Below are positions 1 to 8,071 of a stretch of 43,374 nt of DNA, piece by piece. The notes below the pieces were generated by a model that was given only the letters and a program-made list of their open reading frames with translations, was not told the origin of the DNA and did no database searches. The position numbers were made by a program, and so were the translations under genes. Position 1 is the stretch's first letter. Every line of letters begins with the position of its first letter. Source of the DNA: Nioella sp964229645 (lineage in GTDB: Bacteria > Pseudomonadota > Alphaproteobacteria > Rhodobacterales > Rhodobacteraceae); contig NZ_CAXREX010000188.1 of the NCBI RefSeq assembly GCF_964229645.1, positions 1-43,374 of the forward strand, given 5' to 3'.

Positions 1-1433
1 GTCATGCCATCGACCGAGGTCACGGCCCGCAGCGCGCAGGCATAGTCGTAAGTGCGCCCGTCGCCCATCACGCCCACGGTGCGCACGGGCAGAATGGCCA
101 CGAAAGCCTGCCAGATCTCGTCGTAAAGCCCGTGCTTGCGAATTTGATCAATATAAACCGCGTCCGCCTTGCGCAGGATCTCCAGCTTTTCGCGGGTGAT
201 CTCGCCGGGGCAGCGGATGGCAAGACCGGGGCCGGGGAAGGGGTGGCGCCCGATGAAGCTGGCGGGCAGGCCCAGTTCATGACCAAGCGCGCGCACCTCG
301 TCCTTGAAGAGCTCGCGCAAGGGTTCCACCAGTTTCAGCCCCATCTTCTCGGGCAGGCCGCCCACGTTGTGGTGGCTCTTGATCGTGACCGAGGGACCGC
401 CCGAGAAGCTGACCGATTCAATCACGTCGGGGTAAAGCGTGCCCTGCGCCAGGAACTCGGCATTCTCGATCTGGTTGGCGTATTTCTGGAACACGTCGAT
501 GAAGAGCCGGCCAATGGTCTTGCGCTTCACCTCGGGGTCGCTGACGCCTTCCAGCTCACCCAGGAACAGCTCGCTTTCATCGGCGGCGATCAGCTTCATG
601 TTGTAGTGGTCGCGGAACATCTTGACGACGTCGGCGGCCTCGTTCTGGCGCAAGAGCCCGTGATCGACGAAGACACAGGTCAGCTGGTCGCCGATGGCCT
701 CGTGCAGCAGCACGGCGGTCACCGAGCTGTCGACGCCGCCCGAAAGGCCGCAGATCACGTGGGACTCGCCCACTTGTTCGCGGATGCGGGCAATCGCCTC
801 TTCGCGATAGGCGCCCATGGTCCAGTCGCCCTTGAACCCGGCCATGCGCACGAAGTTCTCGTAAAGCGTCTTGCCGTTCGGGGTGTGGTGCACCTCGGGG
901 TGGAACTGCACCGCGAAGAAGCGGCGCGCGGGATCGGCGGTCATGGCGAAGGGCGCACCGGGCGAGGTACCGAGCACCTCGAAGCCGGGGGCGATTTCGG
1001 CGACATGGTCGCCATGGCTCATCCAGACCTGTTCGCGTCCGTCCAGGAACCAGCCAAACAGGAAGTCGTCATTGTCGCCGGCCTGCTCCACGTAGGCGCG
1101 TCCGAATTCCGCGGTGGCGTGTTCGCCCGCTTCCACGCGACCGCCCAGGTCATGCATCATCACCTGCTGGCCATAGCAGATGCCCAGGATCGGCACGCCC
1201 AGTGTGTAGGCAGATTGCGGCGGCCGGGGGCTGCCCTCGCGCATCACGCTGTCGGGGCCACCCGAAAAGATGATGGCCTTGGGCGCGAACTCTGCCAGGA
1301 ACGCGTCGGTCACGTTCTGGTAGGGGTGGATCTCGCAATAGACGTTCAGCTCGCGCAGGCGGCGGGCAATGAGTTGCGTCACCTGGCTGCCGAAGTCGAT
1401 GATCAGAAGGCGGTCATGCGTGTCTTGGGTCAT
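1..1433 (-). CDS. guaA: GMP synthase (glutamine-hydrolysing), C-terminus cut by window edge
   Basis: Last step of GMP synthesis: XMP, glutamine and ATP give GMP in the cytoplasm. The visible 477 residues read as an N-terminal class I glutamine amidotransferase (nucleophile Cys86 in GICYGQQ, later HPEVHHTPNG), then an ATP-pyrophosphatase PP-loop (GLSGGVDSS) and the dimerisation domain (GRHPFPGPGLAIR). Family length is about 520, so roughly 40 residues lie beyond position 1. The start at 1433 gives the standard MTQDTHDRLLIIDFGSQ opening. guaB, which supplies XMP, is also in this window at 30534 but is not linked. The Nudix gene upstream is on the same strand, 60 bases away, so co-transcription is possible. 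Confidence 0.97.
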   Translation of the reverse strand, partial: MTQDTHDRLLIIDFGSQVTQLIARRLRELNVYCEIHPYQNVTDAFLAEFAPKAIIFSGGPDSVMREGSPRPPQSAYTLGVPILGICYGQQVMMHDLGGRVEAGEHATAEFGRAYVEQAGDNDDFLFGWFLDGREQVWMSHGDHVAEIAPGFEVLGTSPGAPFAMTADPARRFFAVQFHPEVHHTPNGKTLYENFVRMAGFKGDWTMGAYREEAIARIREQVGESHVICGLSGGVDSSVTAVLLHEAIGDQLTCVFVDHGLLRQNEAADVVKMFRDHYNMKLIAADESELFLGELEGVSDPEVKRKTIGRLFIDVFQKYANQIENAEFLAQGTLYPDVIESVSFSGGPSVTIKSHHNVGGLPEKMGLKLVEPLRELFKDEVRALGHELGLPASFIGRHPFPGPGLAIRCPGEITREKLEILRKADAVYIDQIRKHGLYDEIWQAFVAILPVRTVGVMGDGRTYDYACALRAVTSVDGM

Positions 1434-1493
1434 GCGCCAGCCAATAGGCGCGCTCGCGCCTTTGTGCAAGCGCGATAAGGGTCGCGGGCGGAC

Positions 1494-2051
1494 CTAGCCG
1501 GGCAGAAGATCGGCCAGCCCCTCGGGCCAGAGCATCAGCCGGCCAGCGCGGGCCTTGGCCAGCGACACCCACTTGGCCTCTTCGGGACGGCCCGCAAGGG
1601 TCAGGGCCAGCGCGTCGGCCTCGTAGATCTCGGGGGTGGCGAAGCGCGCGGTGAAGGCAAAGACGATCTCGTGGCCAATGGCACCCTCGTGCCGGTAGAG
1701 ATGTTCCAGCACGCCGAGCGGGGCCAGGTCGGTGATCTGTTGCCCGGCGCTGTCGCTAATCCAGCGCTGAACTGCGTCGGCGGCCCGCTCGCCCGGGACC
1801 ACCGGCCCGCCAAGCGGCCGCCAGCCCTTGATCGTGCCGTCATCGGCATGGACCGGGGCGCACAGGATTTGCCCTTCGCGCAGAAAGACCGCTACGGCCG
1901 TGACCGCGATCCCCGGCGCAGGGCGCCACGGGGCAGGGGCCGTCGCCACGGGCGGGCGCGGGCCGTGGTCTGCGCCATGGTCGTGCCCGCAGCCGCAGGC
2001 GGGGTCGGTGCAGGCGTGGTCGTGGGGCATCCGTCGGTCTCCTTGCCCCAA
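1494..2051 (-). CDS. Nudix-fold protein with degenerate Nudix box and His-rich N-terminus
   Basis: A 185-residue Nudix-type protein. The fold signature is recognisable (GWRPLGGPVVPGE, then an arginine seven residues after the Glu), but the catalytic REUxEExGU segment reads RWISDSAGQ: the paired metal-binding glutamates are replaced by Asp-Ser. This suggests loss or change of hydrolase activity (inference). The first 35 residues are rich in His, Cys, Asp and Pro (HDHACTDPACGCGHDHGAD), a plausible metal-binding tail. An alternative start eight codons in (MPHDHACTD) would keep this tail. It lies upstream of guaA on the same strand. The substrate cannot be named. Confidence 0.75.
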   Translation of the reverse strand: MGQGDRRMPHDHACTDPACGCGHDHGADHGPRPPVATAPAPWRPAPGIAVTAVAVFLREGQILCAPVHADDGTIKGWRPLGGPVVPGERAADAVQRWISDSAGQQITDLAPLGVLEHLYRHEGAIGHEIVFAFTARFATPEIYEADALALTLAGRPEEAKWVSLAKARAGRLMLWPEGLADLLPG

Positions 2052-2083
2052 GGGCTAGCCGCCCCGCGCCCGCGCGGCAAGGG

Positions 2084-2254
2084 TCACGGGATCAGAACGT
2101 TGATCAGGGTCGCGCCGATGATCCAGATGGCAAGGGCCAGGACGATGGCCGTGGTCAGCGAATAGAACCCGCCCGGCACGCCCAACAAAAACGCCACGAC
2201 GCCAAGCCCGCCGATGAACCCCATCAGGGGTGTCTTGCGACTCTTCCAATCCAT
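2084..2254 (-). CDS. 56-residue membrane microprotein
   Basis: A small ORF of 56 codons with a strong ribosome site (GAGGAGG, about 6 bases before the ATG at 2254). The protein begins MDWKSRKTPLMGFIGG and then has two hydrophobic stretches (about residues 12-30 and 35-55), so it should be a two-pass or hairpin inner-membrane protein with a basic N-terminus. No family recognised with certainty. It is divergent from the MttB-like gene and upstream of the Nudix gene on the same strand; the 32-base gap fits an operon with the Nudix gene. Confidence 0.7.
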   Translation of the reverse strand: MDWKSRKTPLMGFIGGLGVVAFLLGVPGGFYSLTTAIVLALAIWIIGATLINVLIP

Positions 2255-2432
2255 GAGATGTCCTCCTCGGGTCGGAATTCTCCTCGCAAGCGGCCCCTGT
2301 GCGCCTTGATCTGGCTCATCCCGGGGTGGTCCATGTCGCTTTTCCCCCGCAATCGCCGCAATTCACCCGCGGTTTGCGGGGCTCAGTTTGTATCACATCG
2401 GAAACTTACCCCCTTCTGAAGGAACGACAGCG

Positions 2433-3980
2433 ATGAGTGATGCAGCAACCGCCCGACGCCGTGGACGTGGTGGTGGCGGGGCCGCCCGACGGGCCGAACG
2501 CACCGCCGTCAGCATCGAGACCGCCAGGTATATCGAGCGCAACATTCCCAATTTCGAAGTGCTGAACGACGAGGCGCTGGAAATCATCGAGGCCAATGCC
2601 GAGATTGTGCTCGAAGAAATCGGCGTCAACTTCGTGGAAAACCCCGCCGCGCTGGAACGCTGGCGCGAGGCCGGGGCCGATGTCGATGGCGAGCGGGTCC
2701 GCATGCCCAAGGGCCTGGCGCGCAAGCTTTGCGCCACCGCCCCATCGAGCTTCACACAGCACGCCCGCAACCCCGCGCGCAATGTCGAGATCGGCGGCCG
2801 CAACCTGGTTTTGGCCCCCGTCTACGGCCCGCCCTTCGTGCTCGACCTCGAAGGCAATCGCCGCTACGCCACGATGGCCGATTTCAACGATTTCGTGAAA
2901 CTGGGCTACATGTCCAAGTGGCTGCACCATTCGGGCGGAACGGTGTGCGAACCGACCGACATCCCGGTCAACAAGCGCCATCTCGACATGCTCTACGCGC
3001 ACATGACGCTGTCGGACAAACCCTATATGGGCTCGGTCACCGAACCGTCGCGGGCGCTCGATTCCATCGAGATGTCGAAGATCCTCTTCGGGGATGACTT
3101 CGTCGAGCAGAACACGGTGATGACCTCGCTGGTCAACATCAACTCGCCGCTGACCTTCGACTCGATCATGATGGGCGCGCTGGAACATTACGCCGCCCAC
3201 AACCAGGCCGCGATCATCTCGCCCTTTATCGTGGGCGGCGCGATGGCGCCTGTTTCGGTCGCGGGCACGCTGACGCAGGTGCTGGCCGAGGTGATGGCAG
3301 GCGTGGCCTACAGCCAGCTGATCCGCCCCGGTGCGCCGGTCATTTTCGGGGCCTTCGTGACCTCGATCGACATGAACTCGGGCGCGCCCACCTTCGGAAC
3401 GCCGGAAGCGTCGCATATCACCATGGGTGCCGGGCAACTGGCCCGCCGCATGGGTCTGCCCTATCGCTCGGCGGGGTCGTTCAACGGCTCCAAGCTGCCC
3501 GATGCGCAGGCCGCCTATGAAACCGCCAACTCGCTCAATGCGGGCCTTCTGTCGGGCGTGAACTTCATGCTGCACGCCTGCGGCTGGCTGGAAGGCGGCC
3601 TGGTCTCCAGCTTCGAGAAATTCGTGATGGATGCCGACCAGCTTGGCACGCTGCACAAGATGGCGGCGGGCGTCAGTTATGACGAGAATGCGCAGGCCAT
3701 GGATGCGCTGCGCGAGGTAGGCCCGGGCGGTCACTTCCTGGGCTGCGCCCATACCCAGGCGAACTTCAAGTCGGGTTTCTGGCGCACCGAGCTGCTGGAC
3801 TACAAGCCCTACGAGCAATGGGCCGAGGAAGGCGGGCGCGACACCCGCCAGCTGGCCGCGAACCGGGTGCGCAAGCTGCTGGCCGATTACCAGAAGCCCG
3901 CGATCGACCCGGCCGTGGAAGAGGCGCTGACGGCCTATGTCGCCAAGCGCAAGGAAGAGATGCCCGACGCCTTCGTCTGA
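2433..3980 (+). CDS. MttB-family (trimethylamine/betaine-type) corrinoid methyltransferase, non-pyrrolysine
   Basis: 515 residues of the MttB/COG5598 family, enzymes that move a methyl group from a quaternary or tertiary amine to a corrinoid protein. The reading frame has no in-frame amber codon, so it belongs to the non-pyrrolysine group, whose characterised members act on glycine betaine and similar compounds (established for the family; the substrate here is not known). ATG 2433 is preferred (GAAGGA 9 bases upstream); an upstream in-frame start at 2388 lacks a ribosome site. Residues 8-23 form a Gly/Arg-rich extension (RRRGRGGGGAARRAER) before the normal family start. No corrinoid protein gene is adjacent. 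Partner candidates, a methyl-folate:corrinoid methyltransferase and a RamA-like activator, lie at 22.5-26.8 kb. Confidence 0.85.
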   Translation: MSDAATARRRGRGGGGAARRAERTAVSIETARYIERNIPNFEVLNDEALEIIEANAEIVLEEIGVNFVENPAALERWREAGADVDGERVRMPKGLARKLCATAPSSFTQHARNPARNVEIGGRNLVLAPVYGPPFVLDLEGNRRYATMADFNDFVKLGYMSKWLHHSGGTVCEPTDIPVNKRHLDMLYAHMTLSDKPYMGSVTEPSRALDSIEMSKILFGDDFVEQNTVMTSLVNINSPLTFDSIMMGALEHYAAHNQAAIISPFIVGGAMAPVSVAGTLTQVLAEVMAGVAYSQLIRPGAPVIFGAFVTSIDMNSGAPTFGTPEASHITMGAGQLARRMGLPYRSAGSFNGSKLPDAQAAYETANSLNAGLLSGVNFMLHACGWLEGGLVSSFEKFVMDADQLGTLHKMAAGVSYDENAQAMDALREVGPGGHFLGCAHTQANFKSGFWRTELLDYKPYEQWAEEGGRDTRQLAANRVRKLLADYQKPAIDPAVEEALTAYVAKRKEEMPDAFV

Positions 3981-3989
3981 GGGCAGGGT

Positions 3990-4244
3990 TCAGATCACCT
4001 GGCCCGCAGCCTGCGCGGCCAGCATCACCGCGACCAGTAGGTCCACATGACGGCGGGGCGAGTAATCGGCCTCGCCGTCTTTGCGTTTGACCTCCATCTC
4101 CAGTTCCTCCGACAGGATCCGGTCGAGCCCCATGCGGGGAACCGGCGCCCCGCGCCGGGTTAGGATGGCTGCCCCGTGACGGGCGGCCTGAACCAGAAGG
4201 CGGGGGCGGCGCAGCGCGGGCAGGTCGAGTGCGGGCTTGGTCAT
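3990..4244 (-). CDS. DUF6477-type small protein
   Basis: 84 residues, MTKPALDLPALRRPRLLVQAARHGA..., matching as recalled the small Rhodobacterales family DUF6477 (conserved LRRPRLLxxAAR opening). Function unknown. Soluble, basic N-terminal half, then a helix-forming C-terminus (VDLLVAVMLAAQAAG). The start at 4244 has a good ribosome site (GGAAAGGAG). It converges on the MttB-like gene (9 bases between stops) and is divergent from the DUF6456 regulator, with which it shares a 218-base control region containing an inverted repeat and two DnaA boxes. Confidence 0.75.
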   Translation of the reverse strand: MTKPALDLPALRRPRLLVQAARHGAAILTRRGAPVPRMGLDRILSEELEMEVKRKDGEADYSPRRHVDLLVAVMLAAQAAGQVI

Positions 4245-4342
4245 GGCGGGGCTCCTTTCCCATTTCAGGTGAGTCGCCCTCCATGCTGCCCCGGCGGGCC
4301 GGGCTGTTGCGCCGATCCCGAAAGCGGCGCGCGGTGTTCCTC

Positions 4343-4367
4343 ATTTGTTTACTAATTGGAAACAAAT
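4343..4367. promoter_or_regulatory. Operator-like inverted repeat between DUF6477 and DUF6456 genes
   Basis: Perfect 8-bp arms ATTTGTTT (4343-4350) and AAACAAAT (4360-4367) around a 9-base centre. The core GTTTACTAATTGGAAAC closely resembles a second motif inside the downstream gene at 4691-4707 read on the other strand (GTTTCTGATTTGGAAAC; 13 of 17 positions agree). AT-rich against a GC-rich background. A candidate protein-binding site; the binding protein may be the downstream HTH protein itself (inference). Confidence 0.55.
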
Positions 4368-4374
4368 TGCCGCG

Positions 4375-4437
4375 TTATCCACAGATTTTAACCAATCAGT
4401 AATCAATGCTCACAAAGGCTTGCGGGGCTTATCCACA
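4375..4437 (+). promoter_or_regulatory. Two perfect DnaA boxes upstream of the DUF6456 gene
   Basis: TTATCCACA occurs at 4375-4383 and again at 4429-4437, same orientation, 54 bases apart, within the 218-base divergent intergenic region. TTATCCACA is the high-affinity DnaA box. Two exact copies this close are unlikely by chance in high-GC DNA. Only two are seen and there is no AT-rich unwinding tract, so DnaA-dependent transcription control or DnaA titration is more likely than an origin. Confidence 0.6.
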
Positions 4438-4462
4438 GCTTGCCTGCCCGGAGGCCAACCCG

Positions 4463-5602
4463 ATGTGTGCTGACCCGATCCAAGGTATTCCCCCCGCCCG
4501 CTACCCGGCCTGGGTGCCGGAATCCGCGCGGAATTACCTCGATCACGTCGGGCGCGGGGCCTCGCTCAGGCAGATCGCGCAAGCCAGCCGCTGCCACCCT
4601 TCGACGGTGGGGCGGCGGGTGCGTGCGGTCGAGGCGCGCCGCGACGATCCGTTGATCGACGAGGCCCTGACGGCGCTCCAGGCGAGTTGTGTTTCCAAAT
4701 CAGAAACAACCAACCCGAGCAAGGAGCATCCACATATGACAGCCCCCCTCCGCCCCCCCCTGGTTTCCGACGAAAGCACCGTCCAGCGGGAGGCCCGCCG
4801 CATCCTGCGCAGGCTCTGCGAGAAGGGGGCCTCGCTGGTGCTGGCGCAGGACATGGACAAGGCCATCGTGCTGCGCCAGGGCAGCGATGGCAGCCAGACC
4901 CGGACGGCGGTTCTGGATCGCAAGGTGGCCCATGCTTTCGCGCTCAAGGACTGGATCCAGACCGCCCGGCAGGGGCGGGTCAGCGTCTACGCGATCACCG
5001 AGGCCGGGAAATCGGCCCTCAAGCGTCTGATCGAGGAAGACCGCAAGCGCCGCCGCGCGCCGATGGAACTGGCCGAGGCCGCGACGCCCTTCCGCGCGCA
5101 GCACCAGCTTTGGGGCGAAAAGCCCGTCGAGCAGGAGGACGGCTCGATCGCGAAAATGCGCATCAACCTGGCGGAATCGCCGCTGGCGGCGCTGGCGCGG
5201 CGCAAGGGACCGGACGGCAAACCCTTCCTGGGCATGGACCTGGTGCAGGCGGGAGAAAAGCTGCGCGAGGATTTCGAGCGTGCACAGATGGGCCCGCGCG
5301 TGGCGCAGAACTGGGAAAAGTTCCTGACGGGCGGCGATCGGGGGGCGGGGTTTTCGGATGGCGGTATCGCGGAAGGACCGCAGGCCGCGCGGGATCGGGT
5401 GACGCGGGCGCTCGATGAAATGGGGCCAGGGCTGGCCGATGTGGTGCTGCGGGTCTGCTGCTTCCTCGAAGGGCTGGAATCGGCGGAAAAGCGGCTCGGC
5501 TGGTCGGCGCGGTCGGGCAAGATCGTGCTCAAGATCGGTCTACAGCGTCTCTTGAAGCACTATCACGAGGCCTACGGCTTCGTTCCGGCGCGGTTGGATT
5601 GA
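4463..5602 (+). CDS. HTH / DUF6456 domain regulator with possible internal second start
   Basis: 379 residues: an N-terminal helix-turn-helix (about residues 34-55, SLRQIAQASRCHPSTVGRRV), a linker, then a C-terminal region of the DUF6456 type found in alphaproteobacteria (LRVCCFLEGLESAEKRLGW... LLKHYHEAYGF). Probably a DNA-binding regulator; targets unknown. ATG 4463 follows GGAGG with 8-base spacing. A second in-frame ATG at 4736 has its own AAGGAG at 4721 and would give a 288-residue form without the HTH. Two DnaA boxes and an inverted repeat lie upstream, hinting at coupling to the replication cycle. A hairpin after the stop ends the unit. Confidence 0.8.
   Translation: MCADPIQGIPPARYPAWVPESARNYLDHVGRGASLRQIAQASRCHPSTVGRRVRAVEARRDDPLIDEALTALQASCVSKSETTNPSKEHPHMTAPLRPPLVSDESTVQREARRILRRLCEKGASLVLAQDMDKAIVLRQGSDGSQTRTAVLDRKVAHAFALKDWIQTARQGRVSVYAITEAGKSALKRLIEEDRKRRRAPMELAEAATPFRAQHQLWGEKPVEQEDGSIAKMRINLAESPLAALARRKGPDGKPFLGMDLVQAGEKLREDFERAQMGPRVAQNWEKFLTGGDRGAGFSDGGIAEGPQAARDRVTRALDEMGPGLADVVLRVCCFLEGLESAEKRLGWSARSGKIVLKIGLQRLLKHYHEAYGFVPARLD
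4691..4738 (+). promoter_or_regulatory. Internal operator-like motif plus ribosome site before alternative start
   Basis: Inside the DUF6456 gene, GTTTCCAAATCAGAAAC (4691-4707; arms GTTTC/GAAAC) is followed by AAGGAG (4721-4726) and an in-frame ATG at 4736-4738 with ideal 9-base spacing. The motif resembles the repeat at 4343-4367. Together these look like a second expression signal for an HTH-less isoform. An internal promoter was not identified. Confidence 0.4.
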
Positions 5603-5667
5603 GCCCGGGCTGACCGATCCGGCGCGGGGGCTGGCTTTCTCTCTCCCTTGTCTCCTGCGCCACCTAG

Positions 5668-5693
5668 CCGCCCGTCCGTGCCCGGTCGGGCGG
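5668..5693 (+). terminator. Hairpin after DUF6456 gene
   Basis: CCGCCCG (5668-5674) pairs with CGGGCGG (5687-5693) across a 12-base loop, followed by CCTTTC. It lies 66 bases after the stop and between convergent genes. A weak intrinsic terminator, since the T-run is short. Confidence 0.45.
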
Positions 5694-5710
5694 CCTTTCG
5701 GGCCGGGGTC

Positions 5711-6931
5711 TCAGGCGTCCTTTGGGCGCAGCGCCAGCCAGATCAGCGCGCCGCCAGCCAGGGCAAGGAAGGGGATCATGGCGAGGTTCACCGCCGTCCA
5801 GCCTGCCGTGACCGAGCCACCCGAACAGTTCATGAGCCCGCCCGAAGCCAGCGAAGCCACGGTTACGCAGCCAAAGACCAGCGCATCGTTGAGCCCCTGA
5901 ACCCGGCCCCGCTCCGCGGGGCTGTGCGCGCTTTGCAGCATGGTGGTTGCGCCGATGAAACCGAAGTTCCAGCCCACGCCAAGCAACACCAGCGCGATGA
6001 AGAAGTTTTCCAGATCGACCCCCATCAGCGCCACGCCACCCGCCCCGGCCAGGATGAAAAGACCAAGAGCGACAATGGTTTGCGATCCGAACCTTGCAAT
6101 CAGGTGGCCTGTAAAGAACGAAGGCACGAACATTGCAAGGACATGGGCCGACACGATGTCGGCGGCCGTGTCCTGTTCGTAGCCGCAGCCCACCACCGCC
6201 AGCGGGGTCGAGGTCATGACAAGGTTCATCAGCGCGTAGGATACCATCGCGCAGATGATCGCCACGATGATCTTGGGGTCCCTCAGCAATTCGGCGCGGC
6301 TGCGACCCGCAGGGTCGCCCTCCGCCCGCGCGGGCGGCTTGGGTATGTCGAGAAAGGCAAACAGACCAGTGCCCAGCACGTTGATCGCCACCACCGTCAG
6401 GTAGATGCCGAAGAAGGGCACGACGGTCAGATCATTGGTCAGTTTCACCAGTTGCGGCCCGATCAGCGCCGAGGCCAGCCCCCCCGCCATGACGTAGGAA
6501 ATCGCCTTTGGGCGGAAACTGTCCGAGGCGGTGTCGGCGGCGGCGAAGCGGTAAAAGCCCTGCGCCGACATGTAGATACCCGTCAGGTAAGAGCCGAGCA
6601 GGAAGACGGTGAAACTGTCGATCCATAGCCCGAGCGCCGAAATGCCGGCCCCCGTGGCCCCGCCAAGCGTGCCGATGGCAAAGCCCGTGCGCCGTCCAAA
6701 GCGCTGCATCGCCCCCGACAGCCACGGTGCCGTGGTCATCGAACCGAAGACAATCAGCGAGATCGGCAAGGTTGCAAGGCAGGGATTGGGTGCCAGCATC
6801 TGGCCCGCCAGCCCGCCCACGACGAAGATCATCGGCATCTGGCTGCCCAGGATCGCCTGCGCCAGCACCAGGACGCTCACGTTGCGCCAGGCACGTGCAT
6901 TGTCGTGTTGGGACTCGGACATATCGCTCAT
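5711..6931 (-). CDS. MFS transporter
   Basis: 406 residues with about 12 hydrophobic segments in two halves of six, split by a charged loop near residues 195-215 (PKPPARAEGDPAGRSRAELLRD). The loop after helix 2 has the MFS motif-A remnant (SGAMQRFGRRTGFAIG), repeated in the second half (GHLIARFGSQTIVALG). Inner-membrane secondary transporter; substrate unknown. It lies 79 bases downstream of an arginase-family gene on the same strand, so a guanidino compound or amine product is a reasonable guess (inference only). The start could be 6931 or the ATG three codons later; neither has a strong ribosome site. Confidence 0.85.
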   Translation of the reverse strand: MSDMSESQHDNARAWRNVSVLVLAQAILGSQMPMIFVVGGLAGQMLAPNPCLATLPISLIVFGSMTTAPWLSGAMQRFGRRTGFAIGTLGGATGAGISALGLWIDSFTVFLLGSYLTGIYMSAQGFYRFAAADTASDSFRPKAISYVMAGGLASALIGPQLVKLTNDLTVVPFFGIYLTVVAINVLGTGLFAFLDIPKPPARAEGDPAGRSRAELLRDPKIIVAIICAMVSYALMNLVMTSTPLAVVGCGYEQDTAADIVSAHVLAMFVPSFFTGHLIARFGSQTIVALGLFILAGAGGVALMGVDLENFFIALVLLGVGWNFGFIGATTMLQSAHSPAERGRVQGLNDALVFGCVTVASLASGGLMNCSGGSVTAGWTAVNLAMIPFLALAGGALIWLALRPKDA

Positions 6932-7010
6932 GGCAAAATCGCTAGACCCGTTTCCAGCCGATGAAAAGGGGGCAGGGCAAAATACTTGTGTTGTTAAGTC
7001 CTGATCAGGG

Positions 7011-7985
7011 TCAGCTTTCGCAGTTTTCGGCGATCATAGAGATCATTTCGAACATGACCGCGCCCGCGACCATCGCGGTGATGTTGTTGGGGCTGTCCTT
7101 GGTGGGCATCAGGCAGACCACGTCGCCGCCCACGATGTTGAGCCCGCGCGCCGCATGCAGCAACGCCATTACCTCGTCGATATCGAAGCCCTTCACGCCG
7201 GGCTCGATATTCGACACCGCGGGGGCGACCGTGGGGTCGAGGCAGTCGAGATCGAAGGTGATGTAGACGGGCCGGCCGGCCAGTACGTCCTTTGCCTGGG
7301 CAATCACGTCCGCCGCACCACGCCTGCGATAGTCGGCCATGGTCACGACGTTGTAGCCATAGTCGTAAGAGGGTTGCAGCCAGTCGAGCGTGCGCGGGTG
7401 GCCGCGCAGGCCGATCTGCATCGACCGGGTCGGATCGACCTTGCCCTGGTCGGCCAGGTAGGCCCCCCAATGGGCCGCCGACTTTTCCGCGCCCAGGAAG
7501 TGATCGACCTTGGTGAACACGTCCGTATGCGCATCAAGGTGAAGGAAGCTGATCGGTTCGCCCCCCGCGATCTTTCCCTTCCCAAGCGCCTGCACGATCC
7601 CCCCGGTAATCGAATGATCGCCCCCGATCGACACGGGCCGCGCGCCGCTGGCGTCTATGGTTTCATAGAAATCCGTGATCTGCTGGATGCAGTGTTCGTT
7701 GTCATTGGCGCGCGGGAAGGGCACGTCGCCGACATCGACCACCTTGCGCGCCCAGGGGTCGATGCCAAAACCGCCATGCACCCGCCGCTGCACCGCCGAG
7801 ACATGGCGCACCGCGCGCGGGCCAAGGTGCTGGTCACGCTCCGTCGTGCCGTTGCCCGTAGAATGTGGCACGCCGACCAGAGCGATATCGGCCCCCTCGG
7901 GCACCTCGTTGGGTGCACGAAAGAAGGTGGGAATGCCCCACCAGTAGAGGTTGTTCATCATGCTGGCGTCATGTTCCTGGGCCAT
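7011..7985 (-). CDS. Arginase/agmatinase-family (ureohydrolase) enzyme
   Basis: 324 residues of the ureohydrolase superfamily, binuclear Mn enzymes that cleave urea from guanidino compounds. All metal-ligand motifs are present in order: SIGGDHS, FLHLDAHTD and ITFDLDCLDP. The AQEHDASMMNNLYWWG... opening and the C-terminal half differ clearly from the second family member at 11550, so different substrates are likely (agmatine, guanidinobutyrate and similar are options; not decidable here). ATG 7985 follows GGGGAG and is preferred over an upstream in-frame start at 8042. Divergent from the AlkA-type gene with an 86-base shared control region; an MFS gene follows. Confidence 0.88.
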   Translation of the reverse strand: MAQEHDASMMNNLYWWGIPTFFRAPNEVPEGADIALVGVPHSTGNGTTERDQHLGPRAVRHVSAVQRRVHGGFGIDPWARKVVDVGDVPFPRANDNEHCIQQITDFYETIDASGARPVSIGGDHSITGGIVQALGKGKIAGGEPISFLHLDAHTDVFTKVDHFLGAEKSAAHWGAYLADQGKVDPTRSMQIGLRGHPRTLDWLQPSYDYGYNVVTMADYRRRGAADVIAQAKDVLAGRPVYITFDLDCLDPTVAPAVSNIEPGVKGFDIDEVMALLHAARGLNIVGGDVVCLMPTKDSPNNITAMVAGAVMFEMISMIAENCES

Positions 7986-8071
7986 GCCCCATCTCCCCTT
8001 GCGGTTTTCGGGCAGCGTGGCGCGGCTTTGCTTGCTTGGCAAAACATTTCCGCTCTGAAAGGGTGGCCCCC

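Noticed and set aside
132..1478. A 448-codon open frame on the plus strand opposite guaA
   Set aside because: It is antisense to a clear GMP synthase; long antisense frames are common in high-GC DNA and this one has no domain likeness.
4375..4437. Replication origin
   Set aside because: Only two DnaA boxes, no AT-rich unwinding tract and no dnaA, parAB or hemE neighbours.
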